Of a stretch of DNA of 24,345 bases, positions 1 to 7,935 are shown piece after piece. The stretch is from DASPKX01 sp035627835 (GTDB lineage Bacteria; Verrucomicrobiota; Verrucomicrobiia; Limisphaerales; SXQI01): contig DASPKX010000023.1 in NCBI GenBank assembly GCA_035627835.1, positions 1 to 24,345 of the forward strand, given 5' to 3'. A program made the position numbers and the translations under genes. The notes under the pieces were generated by a model. That model searched no databases. It was not told the origin of the DNA and worked only from the letters and a program-made list of their open reading frames with translations. Every line of letters starts with the position of its first letter. Within the stretch, counting starts at the first letter, position 1.

Positions 1-334
1 TGTACACCTCCATGTCGCGGACCGTCAGGATATCCTGCGGATCGAAAGTGAGCGGGCTCCGCTCGTACTTGAGAATTTTTCCGTGAACGACGATGTCACC
101 GGAGCCTTGCGTCTCCAACTCGAAGGTGCCGTCGCGCTGAATTGTTTTACGCAGAGCGGTTGTGACAGCCATGCCGAGACGTGGCTCCATGGTGTCGTTC
201 TCGAAAGGTTTTAGCGTGATCGTCTTGGAGCGCGCGGCCATGCCGTTCGTGGGGCCGACGCGGTATCCCGCGCATCCAACAGCAACAGCGCAGATAAACG
301 CGCAGGCAAAAAGGCGGAAAGCAAAGTGGCTCAT
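1..334 (-). CDS. lptE: LptE-family LPS-assembly lipoprotein (partial, C-terminus outside window)
   Basis: LptE is the outer-membrane lipoprotein that plugs the LptD barrel and helps deliver lipopolysaccharide to the cell surface. Only the first 111 residues lie in the window; the frame is open to the left edge. Seen: a hydrophobic signal sequence ending in AVGC, with the lipidated cysteine at residue 21, followed at once by GYRVGP, then ITLKPFENDTMEPRLG and a VTTALRK segment. The GYRVGP start and the F.N.T.EPRLG strand are typical of this family in Verrucomicrobiota and Bacteroidota. The ATG at 334 overlaps the TGA of the BamD-like gene (ATGA), so the two are probably translationally coupled in one outer-membrane biogenesis operon. 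The family call is by eye; a generic envelope lipoprotein is the alternative. Confidence 0.8.
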   Translation of the reverse strand, partial: MSHFAFRLFACAFICAVAVGCAGYRVGPTNGMAARSKTITLKPFENDTMEPRLGMAVTTALRKTIQRDGTFELETQGSGDIVVHGKILKYERSPLTFDPQDILTVRDMEVY

Positions 335-1320
335 CGCTGGGCGGTCTGTTGCGGCTTCTTCGCCTTGATCGCTTCAATTCGCTCCCGCGCCAACTGCGCG
401 TATTTGGATTGAGGATCCTTCACGAGCACTTCGTTGTAGTAGACGAGCGCGCCATCCAACTGCTTTTTCTTCTCGTAGAACTGAGCGATGATGTAGCTGC
501 CGCGCGCTTGTTCCGTGCGAAGGTCAGCGATGATCTTTTGCGCTTCGGCGACCCGGGCATCTTCCGGGTAAAGCGTCATAAAATCGGTGAAGGTGGCAAT
601 CGCCTGGCCAGCGATGCTTTGGTCGTATTCGGCCTCCTTCGCTTGCTTGTGGTAAGCGAGCCCAGCTTTATAAAGCGCATCGGAGGCGACTTTCTGGCGG
701 TCGTGGTAACGGTCGGCTGCCGTTTCGTAAGCCTTCACGGCCAAATCGTAATTCTCCTGCTTCTCGCGAGCTGTGCCGATGCTCATCTGCGCCTGGGGAG
801 CAATCGGGCTGTAGGGTCCGTTTTTGATGACCTTCTGGTACATCTCCGAGGTCTTGTCCATGGAAGGAAAGAAAGGAACCACACCCCAGAGCTTAAACCA
901 TTGCCCTCCCAGGAATCGCGTGGCGATGACGAACTGGCGGTCAAGAACCTCGTTGTAATTCTCGACCTTCGGATAGCTCTCAATCAATTTCTGATACGCT
1001 TTAAAGGCTTTCTCGTCCTGCTTCTTTTCCTCGTAGCAACGGCCTACCAGGTATTGGGCTTTCGGAGCGTAATCAGAAAATGGCCAGGTGCGGACAACGC
1101 GGCGAGCCGCTTTCAAAGCCGTGCCGTAGTCTTTTTTGTCGAAGGCTTCCTGGGCGACGTCCAACTGGTCTTTAGCTCGCGTTTTGCGCCATTTGCCGCC
1201 GCCGACGGGCTCATAGGACCAGCCCTCGCCAGGGGTATAAATAAGGGGCGCTGGCGTGTTCCAGGAAAACACGCCCAGGCAAAGCGCCAGGAGGGAGAGG
1301 CGCAGCAACCGACCAATCAT
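331..1320 (-). CDS. bamD: BamD-like outer-membrane assembly TPR protein
   Basis: This is a secreted tetratricopeptide-repeat protein resembling BamD/YfiO, the periplasmic TPR subunit of the BAM complex that inserts beta-barrel proteins. From the chosen ATG at 1320 it has 329 residues. An in-frame start 12 codons further upstream exists, but MIGRLLRLSLLALCLG gives a cleaner signal peptide. TPR-type helical pairs recur through the protein, for example AQEAFDKKDYGTALKAARRV, AQYLVGRCYEEKKQDEKAF and YYNEVLVKDPQSKYAQLA. This matches the five-TPR layout of BamD, with a longer middle section than the roughly 245-residue E. coli protein. The cysteine in LLALC has Leu at -1, so it is not a canonical lipobox. 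It overlaps lptE downstream. A YbgF/CpoB-like TPR protein is a less likely alternative. Confidence 0.75.
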   Translation of the reverse strand: MIGRLLRLSLLALCLGVFSWNTPAPLIYTPGEGWSYEPVGGGKWRKTRAKDQLDVAQEAFDKKDYGTALKAARRVVRTWPFSDYAPKAQYLVGRCYEEKKQDEKAFKAYQKLIESYPKVENYNEVLDRQFVIATRFLGGQWFKLWGVVPFFPSMDKTSEMYQKVIKNGPYSPIAPQAQMSIGTAREKQENYDLAVKAYETAADRYHDRQKVASDALYKAGLAYHKQAKEAEYDQSIAGQAIATFTDFMTLYPEDARVAEAQKIIADLRTEQARGSYIIAQFYEKKKQLDGALVYYNEVLVKDPQSKYAQLARERIEAIKAKKPQQTAQR

Positions 1321-1381
1321 GGCGCGCAACCTAAACAAGCAGGGAGGGCAAGTCAATTTGAACCGGGCGCCCCCAGGCGTT

Positions 1382-1402
1382 GAGCGCTCTGGTTAAGCGC
1401 TT
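1382..1402. promoter_or_regulatory. Two 8-bp palindromes in the bamD/kinase divergent region
   Basis: GAGCGCTC (1382-1389) and AAGCGCTT (1395-1402) are perfect 8-bp palindromes with centres 13 bp apart. They lie between the divergent bamD-like gene and the sensor kinase gene. Both contain AGCGCT, which also occurs twice upstream of the DUF1549/1553 operon. A role as an operator for the adjacent response regulator is inference. Confidence 0.35.
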
Positions 1403-1483
1403 CGAACCCGCACGCTAACCCAGCCACAGATGAAAGTTCTTTGCACACCCAAGGCCGCCGTGTAATTCTGCTGATGCCCCGCA

Positions 1484-4471
1484 ATGCCCCATTCAGCGCG
1501 ATTATGGATCCTGCTCCTCACGGCATTGCTTCTCGCGGCAACGCCCCCATTTCGGCCCCTTGCCGAAATCCCCCTCGACTCCCGCCCTTACAGCATCCGT
1601 AGCTGGGGGGTTGAAGATGGGCTGCCGGAGACGACGGTTCTCTCCATTGCCCAAACGCCCGATGGTTATCTTTGGCTGGGCACACCCAGTGGTCTGGTCC
1701 GCTTCGACGGCGTTCAGTTCTTCACCTTCACCCCGGAGAATTCCCCAGGCTTCCTCAACCGCATGGTTCATGAAATCACCATGGATAACGCGGGCGCTAT
1801 TTGGTTCGGCACCGACGCAGGCCTGACCCGATTTCATGAAGGTGTGTTCCGCACCTTCACGACGCGCGATGGCCTCAGGAACGAGGTTGTGCAGGTTGTG
1901 GCTGTGGATGGCGAAGGCGCGGTCTGGGCTGGGGGCGACAAAGGGCTGGACCGTATCCACCAAGGCGCAATCACCCATGCTCCTTCCTCCAGCGGCCAAA
2001 CGGAAGTCCGGGAAATCGCCGTGGATCGAAGCGGGCGTTTATGGGCCATTTTTCCTGGCGCCCCACCGGAAGTGTTCGAAAGCGGGCGGATGAGGCCGGG
2101 AATCGCGCAGGATGTGCCCGGCGAGTTTCGAGGCTTTTTCCAGGATCGCGATGGCGCGTATTGGTTGGGTCGTTTGTACCACGAGGAGCTTCTGCGGATA
2201 GAGGGGAACAAAACGAACAGCTACAAGGCCGGTGTGCATCTCCCGGGCGCCGCTCTCAGCTCCGAGGGGATTGTTGAGGATGCCCAGGGGGGGCTCTGGC
2301 TGGCGTACGCGACAATGGGCCTGGTTCGCCACGAAAATGGTCAATTCACCCTGTTGGACCGCAGCCGTGGCCTGCCTTCGGTTCGCATCCGCGCCATATA
2401 TATAGACCGCGAGCAGAATCTTTGGATGGGAAGTGTGGACGGTGGTCTTACCCGCATCCGACCTCAATTCTTCGATAACTTCACGGAGCGTGAAGGCCTC
2501 CCAAGGTTCATGGTTAGGGACATTGCACCTTCTAAAGCAGGGTTATGGGTGCTGAATGAGCGGCTTTATCGATATTCGGACGGTCGGTTCAATGTCGTCC
2601 CGGTGAACCTTCCACAGGACGGAGCGTCTCTGTTTGCGGCGCGGGATGGTACTCTCTACATCGGTCACTTCGGTCATGGCATTTCGGTGATTAGCCCCCG
2701 TGGCGAACTCCTTCGTTACATTGAAAACAAGGATGACGGAGATGTTTTTGATTTGATCGAAGACACCCGCGGAACGATCTGGGCTGCAGGCCTGCGGACG
2801 CTCTCCCTGTTGACCGGCGATGGGGTGCGAACGGTCTTAAAAGGGAGGTTCACGTCGGTGGCTGAAAGGGTCGCAGGCGAGATTTGGGCAGGAACAGCAG
2901 AAGAAGGACTCGCCAGAATACTCGGCGATGGGGTCACATGGTTCAAGGCAAAGGAGGGCTTGGCCAGCCCGGAAATTATCACCATCGCTATTGATGAAGA
3001 AAAGCGGCTTTGGGTTGGAACGGAGCGGGGCTTGAGTGTTTTTGTGGAAAATCGCTTCCGCACGGCAGGGCTGGCTCAAGGTTTGCCAGATTCCAGAATT
3101 AACCAGATTGCGGATGATGGCCTTGGCAACCTTTGGATCGGCTGCAACACGGGGCTATATCGTTACGGAAAGAGCGATTTGCTCGATGTTCTCACCGGAA
3201 AGAGGAAGCGGGTCCAGCCCTTGGTGTTCGGCAAAGAGGAGGGGATGCTTAGTTTGGAGTGCCCGCCCGGTCCGCAGCCTCTTCTTCACGGAGGCCGACT
3301 CTTTTTCACAACGCGCAAGAGCATTGTGTCATGCGATCCCTCGAATGTGACGAAGGACTTGCCTCCGCCGCCGGTGGTCATCCAAAGCGTGCTTGTCGAT
3401 GGAGAGCCGTGGTTCACCGCCGCTGCTGTTCGTGTCGGCGAAGCTCTCCCGGTCACGATCCCACCTGGTGCCACCCGTGTGGAATTCCACTTTGCCGGCC
3501 TCAGTTACTCAGCTCCGGAACGAGTGACCTATCAGTACAAGCTCGAAGGGTACGAGGACCAGTGGGTCAATGCGGGGCGTGAGCGGTTCGCCTCGTACAC
3601 CCGGCTTCCACCGGGTGATTACACCTTCAGAGTCATCGCCGCCAACAACAATGGCATCTGGAACGATCGTGGCGCGAGCATCGCGCTCGTGGTGCAACCG
3701 CGGTTTTGGCAAACAGCCTCTGCGCGCATTGGTGCAGGTCTCCTTTTCCTCAGCGCTCTTTACCTTGCATACATTCGTTGGGTCGCGGGACTGCGGCAGC
3801 GGCAGGAAGCGCAGGAAGCCTTCGCGCGGGAGCTGATCAATTCACAGGAGAGGGAACGAAAACGCATCGCCGGCGAGCTTCATGACAGCTTGAGCCAGGA
3901 ACTGCAGTTGATCCGCAATCGCGCTCAGACTGTGCTGATGTTCCTGAAACCGCCGCCGGAGGTCGCCGAGCAGGTGAAGGAAATCTCCGAGGGAAGCTCG
4001 CGCGCCATTGCTGAGACGCGAGCAATCTCCTATGCGCTCCGGCCGCCCGAGCTGGAGCGCTTCGGCCTTTCACGCGCCATTCAAGTGGCGGTTCGGCAGG
4101 TCGGAGAAGCGACAGGGATGCGCTGCTCCGCAGAAGTTCAGAACGTGGATGGCTTGTTAGCGCCAGAAGTTGAAATTAATTTCTACCGCATCATACAGGA
4201 AGCGTTAAACAACATCGTGAAGCACGCGCAAGCGACAGAAGTGATCGTCGAGGTGCAGCGGCGTGAGGCTGCCATTCACGCGTCGCTCTACGATAACGGG
4301 CGCGGTTTCACACTGCCAACTACGGGCGTTGTGGATGCGGATTCCAGCGCGAGCTTGGGCATTAGTGGCATGCGTGAGCGCGCGCGATTGCTCGGAGGCT
4401 CCCTTGAGCTGGACACCGCCCCTGGCAAAGGGGTGCGCGTAAGTGTCACGGTGCCGATCACGAAGCCATGA
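1484..4471 (+). CDS. Propeller-sensor (Reg_prop/Y_Y_Y) histidine kinase, HisKA_3 type
   Basis: A membrane sensor kinase of 995 residues. A signal/anchor segment (residues 7-19) is followed by a large extracytoplasmic propeller region (about 35-620). It carries repeated two-component regulator propeller motifs such as DGYLWLGTPSGLVRFDG, GAIWFGTDAGLTRF, QNLWMGSVDGGLTRI and LWVGTERGLSVF. A Y_Y_Y domain (about 665-737, including YQYKLEGYEDQWVNAG) and one transmembrane helix (about 747-766) come next. The cytoplasmic part has a HisKA_3 dimerisation domain with phospho-acceptor His800 in GELHDSLSQ, then a HATPase_c domain with N-box Asn909/910, DNGRGF at 937-942 and GISGMRERARLLGG at 959-972. All key catalytic motifs are present. 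The gene overlaps the downstream response regulator by ATGA, so they form a cognate pair. Related propeller sensors in Bacteroidota sense oligosaccharides; the ligand here is unknown. Confidence 0.92.
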   Translation: MPHSARLWILLLTALLLAATPPFRPLAEIPLDSRPYSIRSWGVEDGLPETTVLSIAQTPDGYLWLGTPSGLVRFDGVQFFTFTPENSPGFLNRMVHEITMDNAGAIWFGTDAGLTRFHEGVFRTFTTRDGLRNEVVQVVAVDGEGAVWAGGDKGLDRIHQGAITHAPSSSGQTEVREIAVDRSGRLWAIFPGAPPEVFESGRMRPGIAQDVPGEFRGFFQDRDGAYWLGRLYHEELLRIEGNKTNSYKAGVHLPGAALSSEGIVEDAQGGLWLAYATMGLVRHENGQFTLLDRSRGLPSVRIRAIYIDREQNLWMGSVDGGLTRIRPQFFDNFTEREGLPRFMVRDIAPSKAGLWVLNERLYRYSDGRFNVVPVNLPQDGASLFAARDGTLYIGHFGHGISVISPRGELLRYIENKDDGDVFDLIEDTRGTIWAAGLRTLSLLTGDGVRTVLKGRFTSVAERVAGEIWAGTAEEGLARILGDGVTWFKAKEGLASPEIITIAIDEEKRLWVGTERGLSVFVENRFRTAGLAQGLPDSRINQIADDGLGNLWIGCNTGLYRYGKSDLLDVLTGKRKRVQPLVFGKEEGMLSLECPPGPQPLLHGGRLFFTTRKSIVSCDPSNVTKDLPPPPVVIQSVLVDGEPWFTAAAVRVGEALPVTIPPGATRVEFHFAGLSYSAPERVTYQYKLEGYEDQWVNAGRERFASYTRLPPGDYTFRVIAANNNGIWNDRGASIALVVQPRFWQTASARIGAGLLFLSALYLAYIRWVAGLRQRQEAQEAFARELINSQERERKRIAGELHDSLSQELQLIRNRAQTVLMFLKPPPEVAEQVKEISEGSSRAIAETRAISYALRPPELERFGLSRAIQVAVRQVGEATGMRCSAEVQNVDGLLAPEVEINFYRIIQEALNNIVKHAQATEVIVEVQRREAAIHASLYDNGRGFTLPTTGVVDADSSASLGISGMRERARLLGGSLELDTAPGKGVRVSVTVPITKP

Positions 4472-5118
4472 GCCTTAGTGTTTACATCGTCGACGATCAT
4501 CCGATCTTCCGCCACGGCCTCGAGCAGATCGTGCAGAAGAGCAATGAGTTTACCGTGGTTGGCGCCGAAGGCGATGGCGCTGCGGCCGCCGAGCAGATGG
4601 CCAAACTCAAGCCGAACATCGCCATTCTCGACGTGCATCTTCCATCCCTTGACGGCCTGAAGATCGCGCGGCGCCTTCAAGGAATGAAGCCGGAGATCTC
4701 CGTCATTTTCCTGACCATGAATGACGATGAGGCCACCTTCAATGCGGCGATGGATGTGGGCGCGCGTGGCTACATTCTCAAGGAGAATGCGGTTCAGGAT
4801 CTCCTCATCGGCCTGAAAGCGGTGGCTGCGGGCGGCATGTATTTCAGTCCCTCGGTCTCACATCATTTGCTCAGGCGAAATCAACGCGCCTCGGCCTTGC
4901 GCGAAAAGAAAACCGGCTTGAAGACACTGACTGAAACCGAGAGATGTGTGCTGCGGCTGGTGGGGCAGAATAAAACCAACAAAGAAATTGGCCAGGAACT
5001 GTTCATCAGCCATCGAACAGTTGAGGCGCACCGTGCCAATATCTGCGCGAAGCTGGAGTTGAAAGGAAACCGCGCATTGTTTCTCTTCGCCGTCCAGCAC
5101 AAGTCTGAGCTTGGCTAA
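4468..5118 (+). CDS. NarL/LuxR-family DNA-binding response regulator
   Basis: This 216-residue protein is the cytoplasmic partner of the upstream kinase. The receiver domain spans residues 1-120, with the acidic pair Asp9/Asp10, phospho-acceptor Asp55 in AILDVHLPSLDG, the switch Thr83 in FLTMND and Lys105 in GYILKENAV. A GerE-type helix-turn-helix lies at about 150-210 (LTETERCVLRLVGQNKTNKE, then ISHRTVEAHRANI). All receiver active-site residues are intact, so it should be phosphorylated normally. It begins inside the kinase stop codon (ATGA) and ends one base before the stop of the convergent PPC-domain gene. NarL-family dimers usually bind inverted repeats, which makes the AGCGCT palindromes upstream of its own operon and of the DUF1549/1553 operon plausible targets. 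That link is inference. Confidence 0.93.
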   Translation: MSLSVYIVDDHPIFRHGLEQIVQKSNEFTVVGAEGDGAAAAEQMAKLKPNIAILDVHLPSLDGLKIARRLQGMKPEISVIFLTMNDDEATFNAAMDVGARGYILKENAVQDLLIGLKAVAAGGMYFSPSVSHHLLRRNQRASALREKKTGLKTLTETERCVLRLVGQNKTNKEIGQELFISHRTVEAHRANICAKLELKGNRALFLFAVQHKSELG

Positions 5119-5119
5119 G

Positions 5120-6604
5120 TTATTTCGCCGCTTGCGTGGCGGCAGGGGCGTTTGACAGAACCGCCAGCCAGAGGTGCTCCACCTGCGGAATCGCCAACTG
5201 CTGGTATCCCCCGGGCACACCGTTGTTTTCGGAACGGCTCACCAGCTCAAATGGCGCGACCTGCTCCAACCCCGTTGCAGCTTCGAAAAGCTTGACCACA
5301 ACCGGACCCTGAAAAGGCGGCGCATCCGCAGGAGCGATGAAGGCAACAACTGCGCTGCCGTTCCCTGCCGGAACATTGGTGCATGTTGCCGTAATGGCGG
5401 AAGGCAAGCCCGTGACGCGAGCTTCAAGTTTGTTGGTGTGCCCGCGGAATCGCTCAATCTTTAAGTTCACGCTGTTCATTTCGTTCGGCTTCAGAGTCAG
5501 CGTTCCTTTTTCCAGCACAGCTTTGAACGCTGGCGGCGCTGCAGCCGCGAGCAATTCATAGCGAAAGTCCGGGCGGCCGCGCCGTGTGAGGGAGCCGACC
5601 ACCACCTTCACCTCGCCATCCATTGTGGGCTTCCACTCCAGCGCGGGATCCGCTGAGCCATTGCTATCATCAGCGCGCGTGATTTCCTTCCCATCAGCTC
5701 CCTGTATCTGAATCCAGGCATCCAATGGAGAACCAATCTGAGCCGCGCGGACCTGCAAGCTGACCCATTGATCCTTTTTCACAGGCAGCGTGAACGCATC
5801 GCGCTGGGCAACATTAGTGAGGACGCCCGTAACCGGCGTCCCATAAGCAAGGCTCTCCCCTCTGGGCGCAAGATGCGCAGGCGCCTGGCCGGTTGTTAAG
5901 TGCAGCCGGTAGAAACTGCCCTCACCGCCTGCGAGCCGAATCTCTGACCCGGCAGGATATGGAAAGCCGAAGGCTTGCACGATGACCTTCTGGTCTTTAG
6001 GGGCCACATACTCAAGAAGCGGGTCGAATGTTGCGTGATCGTGATTCCATGCAAGCTGGTATCCGTCGCTGTCCACGAGCCGCAGGACCGCATCCACTTT
6101 GCTCATCAATGTGTGGCTTTCCATCCGAGCGTGGAGTCGTTCGCCCGCTTTGAGTTCGACCGCGTAGTTATCCACGTCCTCACGTTTATCGAAGTTGCCG
6201 TTGATGGTGACTCCAAGCGCCGCAATTGCCGTGGCGTTCGTGAAGTGATCGTTTGGTTCCCTATCCGCAAGTTCTGCGCCTGACCCAATCACAAAAAACC
6301 GCGGCTCACTTGCCCCCTCTGCATTGTAAAAACGCACCAGGCACGGGCCCGGTCGCGCGTCGGCAGCGATCACCGCCTGGAATTTACCTTTGTTGGTTGT
6401 GGAAACCAGAGCCAGGCCAGCGGAGTCGATCCAGACCGACGGCGGCCAGGGGTCGAATTTGCCAAACGCAGCGACTTCGTTCGTGCTCCCGATTTGACCG
6501 CCGGTCGGATGGAAGCCTTCAAGTTCCGGCGCCGCAGCGGAGGAAAGCCACACGCAAGAGCACAGCAGCAAACCAAGTGCGAAAGAGTAAGCCTGACGCA
6601 GCAC
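5120..6604 (-). CDS. Secreted PPC-domain protein of the DUF1549/1553-DUF1501 operon
   Basis: A 494-residue exported protein of unknown function, third gene of the operon. A signal peptide (about 1-24, ending SSAAAPE) is followed by an Ig/TIG-like segment (about 27-107, with HPTGGQIGSTNEVAAFGKF). A bacterial pre-peptidase C-terminal (PPC) beta-sandwich domain follows at about 114-235 (DREPNDHFTNATAI, then INGNFDKREDVDNYAVELKA). The second half is beta-rich, includes a second PPC-like stretch (about 255-345), and has no recognisable catalytic motif. PPC domains are usually binding or folding modules on secreted proteins. The start is GTG directly after the TAA of the DUF1501 gene, with no spacer, which suggests translational coupling. 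Proteins of this shape commonly accompany DUF1501/DUF1553 pairs in planctomycetes and verrucomicrobia. A substrate-binding or scaffolding role is inference. Confidence 0.8.
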   Translation of the reverse strand: MLRQAYSFALGLLLCSCVWLSSAAAPELEGFHPTGGQIGSTNEVAAFGKFDPWPPSVWIDSAGLALVSTTNKGKFQAVIAADARPGPCLVRFYNAEGASEPRFFVIGSGAELADREPNDHFTNATAIAALGVTINGNFDKREDVDNYAVELKAGERLHARMESHTLMSKVDAVLRLVDSDGYQLAWNHDHATFDPLLEYVAPKDQKVIVQAFGFPYPAGSEIRLAGGEGSFYRLHLTTGQAPAHLAPRGESLAYGTPVTGVLTNVAQRDAFTLPVKKDQWVSLQVRAAQIGSPLDAWIQIQGADGKEITRADDSNGSADPALEWKPTMDGEVKVVVGSLTRRGRPDFRYELLAAAAPPAFKAVLEKGTLTLKPNEMNSVNLKIERFRGHTNKLEARVTGLPSAITATCTNVPAGNGSAVVAFIAPADAPPFQGPVVVKLFEAATGLEQVAPFELVSRSENNGVPGGYQQLAIPQVEHLWLAVLSNAPAATQAAK

Positions 6605-7930
6605 TTAGACGAACAACTCCTTGATCAGTTTGCCCCCATTGACCAGTTGGACCGGCCGGCCGGTCGTGGTATGCAGCGTCTGGTGAGGATCAATGCCCAT
6701 CTTCGTGTATAAGGTCGCTGCGAAGTCCTCAGGTTTATAGATGTTATCCGAGGCGTAATACCCCTTGGGATCCGTCGCTCCAATAACTCCCCCGCGCGGC
6801 GCTCCTGCGCCTGCCATTAACACCGACATAGCGCCGGGCCAATGATCGCGACCCGCATCCTTGTTCACCTTGGGTGTGCGCCCGAATTCCCCCAGGGCGA
6901 TCACCATCGTTTTCTCCAGCATCCCGCGCTCATCGAGATCGTTGATCAAAGCGGCCACCGAATGATCGAAGGTCTTCATCGTCCCGGTCTTGTACGCCTC
7001 GAAAATCTTGGTGTGATGATCCCAACCGCCTGTATAAACGGTGACAAAACTCACACCGACCTCCACCAACCGGCGCGCAAGCAGCAACCGCTGCCCAAAA
7101 TCGTTGCGCCCGAATTTCTCACGAACAGCTTCAGGTTCACGCTCGATATCGAATGCCTCCTGCGCGCGAGCGGACCCAACCAAATCCACCCCCTGCGCAT
7201 AAAATTGGTCAAACGCCAGCGCGGGGTCGTCTGAGCGTTTGTCGTGGTACCGCTTCATGCTGTCAAGCGACTGCCGCAGGGCGTGCCGACTCTTTGCGCG
7301 GCCCTCACTAATGTCCTGCGGCAACACGACGTCACGAACCTTGAAGCCTTTGGTGTTTGGATAACCATCAATGACAAACGGCGCATGCTGCGCGCCCAGG
7401 AAATTCGGCCCACCGGAACGCGAGATCTCGGGCATGCTAACGTAAGCGGGCATGCCATCCCGCAAACCTCGGCTATACGACACCATCGATCCGAACGACG
7501 GATGAAAAGTCACGAACGCCCCGCACGCCACGGGAACGGGCGTTGGCGCGCCGGTCATCATGTAATGATTGCCCCCGCCGTGGTTCGGATCCTTGTGGCA
7601 GATCGAGCGGATCACCGTGAACTTGTCCGCTGCCTTGGCAAGGTTCGGCACCGCCTCGCTAAAGTGAATGCCGGGCACAGAAGTGGGGATGGATTTAAAC
7701 TCCCCACGAATCTCCGAAGGCGCATCCGGCTTTGGGTCAAACGATTCGTAGTGCGATGGCCCGCCATCCATCCAGATGAGGATGCAATTCACATCGCTTC
7801 CCTTGCCAGCGGCCGTCCCGTTCGCCGCCTGCAGCCGCAGCAAGTCGCTCAGGCCGAACCCAAGCATTCCGCCAAGCCCCAGTTGGATAAAGTCGCGCCG
7901 CGAGACGCCGTTGCACTTGGAATGGATCAT
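6605..7930 (-). CDS. Tat-exported DUF1501 protein (sulfatase/alkaline-phosphatase-like fold)
   Basis: An exported protein of the DUF1501 family, related to the alkaline phosphatase/sulfatase superfamily; its substrate is not established. From ATG at 7930 it has 441 residues. A twin-arginine signal (SRRDFIQLGLGGMLGFGLS) sits close to the N-terminus, so it is probably exported folded, possibly with bound metal. Visible family motifs are CILIWMDGGPSHYESFDPKP near the N-terminus, DPNHGGGNHYMMTG, GWDHHTKIF, and near the C-terminus GEFGRTPKVN followed by GRDHWPGAMS. The Asp/His-rich clusters fit metal ligands. A TTG at 7939 would overlap the upstream TGA and add three residues; the ATG with GAGAG just upstream is preferred. 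It lies between the haem/WD40 protein and the PPC protein. DUF1501 genes commonly pair with DUF1549/1553 genes, so a shared pathway is likely. Confidence 0.9.
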   Translation of the reverse strand: MIHSKCNGVSRRDFIQLGLGGMLGFGLSDLLRLQAANGTAAGKGSDVNCILIWMDGGPSHYESFDPKPDAPSEIRGEFKSIPTSVPGIHFSEAVPNLAKAADKFTVIRSICHKDPNHGGGNHYMMTGAPTPVPVACGAFVTFHPSFGSMVSYSRGLRDGMPAYVSMPEISRSGGPNFLGAQHAPFVIDGYPNTKGFKVRDVVLPQDISEGRAKSRHALRQSLDSMKRYHDKRSDDPALAFDQFYAQGVDLVGSARAQEAFDIEREPEAVREKFGRNDFGQRLLLARRLVEVGVSFVTVYTGGWDHHTKIFEAYKTGTMKTFDHSVAALINDLDERGMLEKTMVIALGEFGRTPKVNKDAGRDHWPGAMSVLMAGAGAPRGGVIGATDPKGYYASDNIYKPEDFAATLYTKMGIDPHQTLHTTTGRPVQLVNGGKLIKELFV

Positions 7931-7935
7931 GGCTC

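Noticed and set aside
349..1383. 344-residue plus-strand frame opposite the BamD-like gene
   Set aside because: It is antisense to a gene with a clear signal peptide and TPR repeats, and its translation is Leu/Val/Arg-rich with no recognisable domain; a shadow frame of GC-rich DNA.
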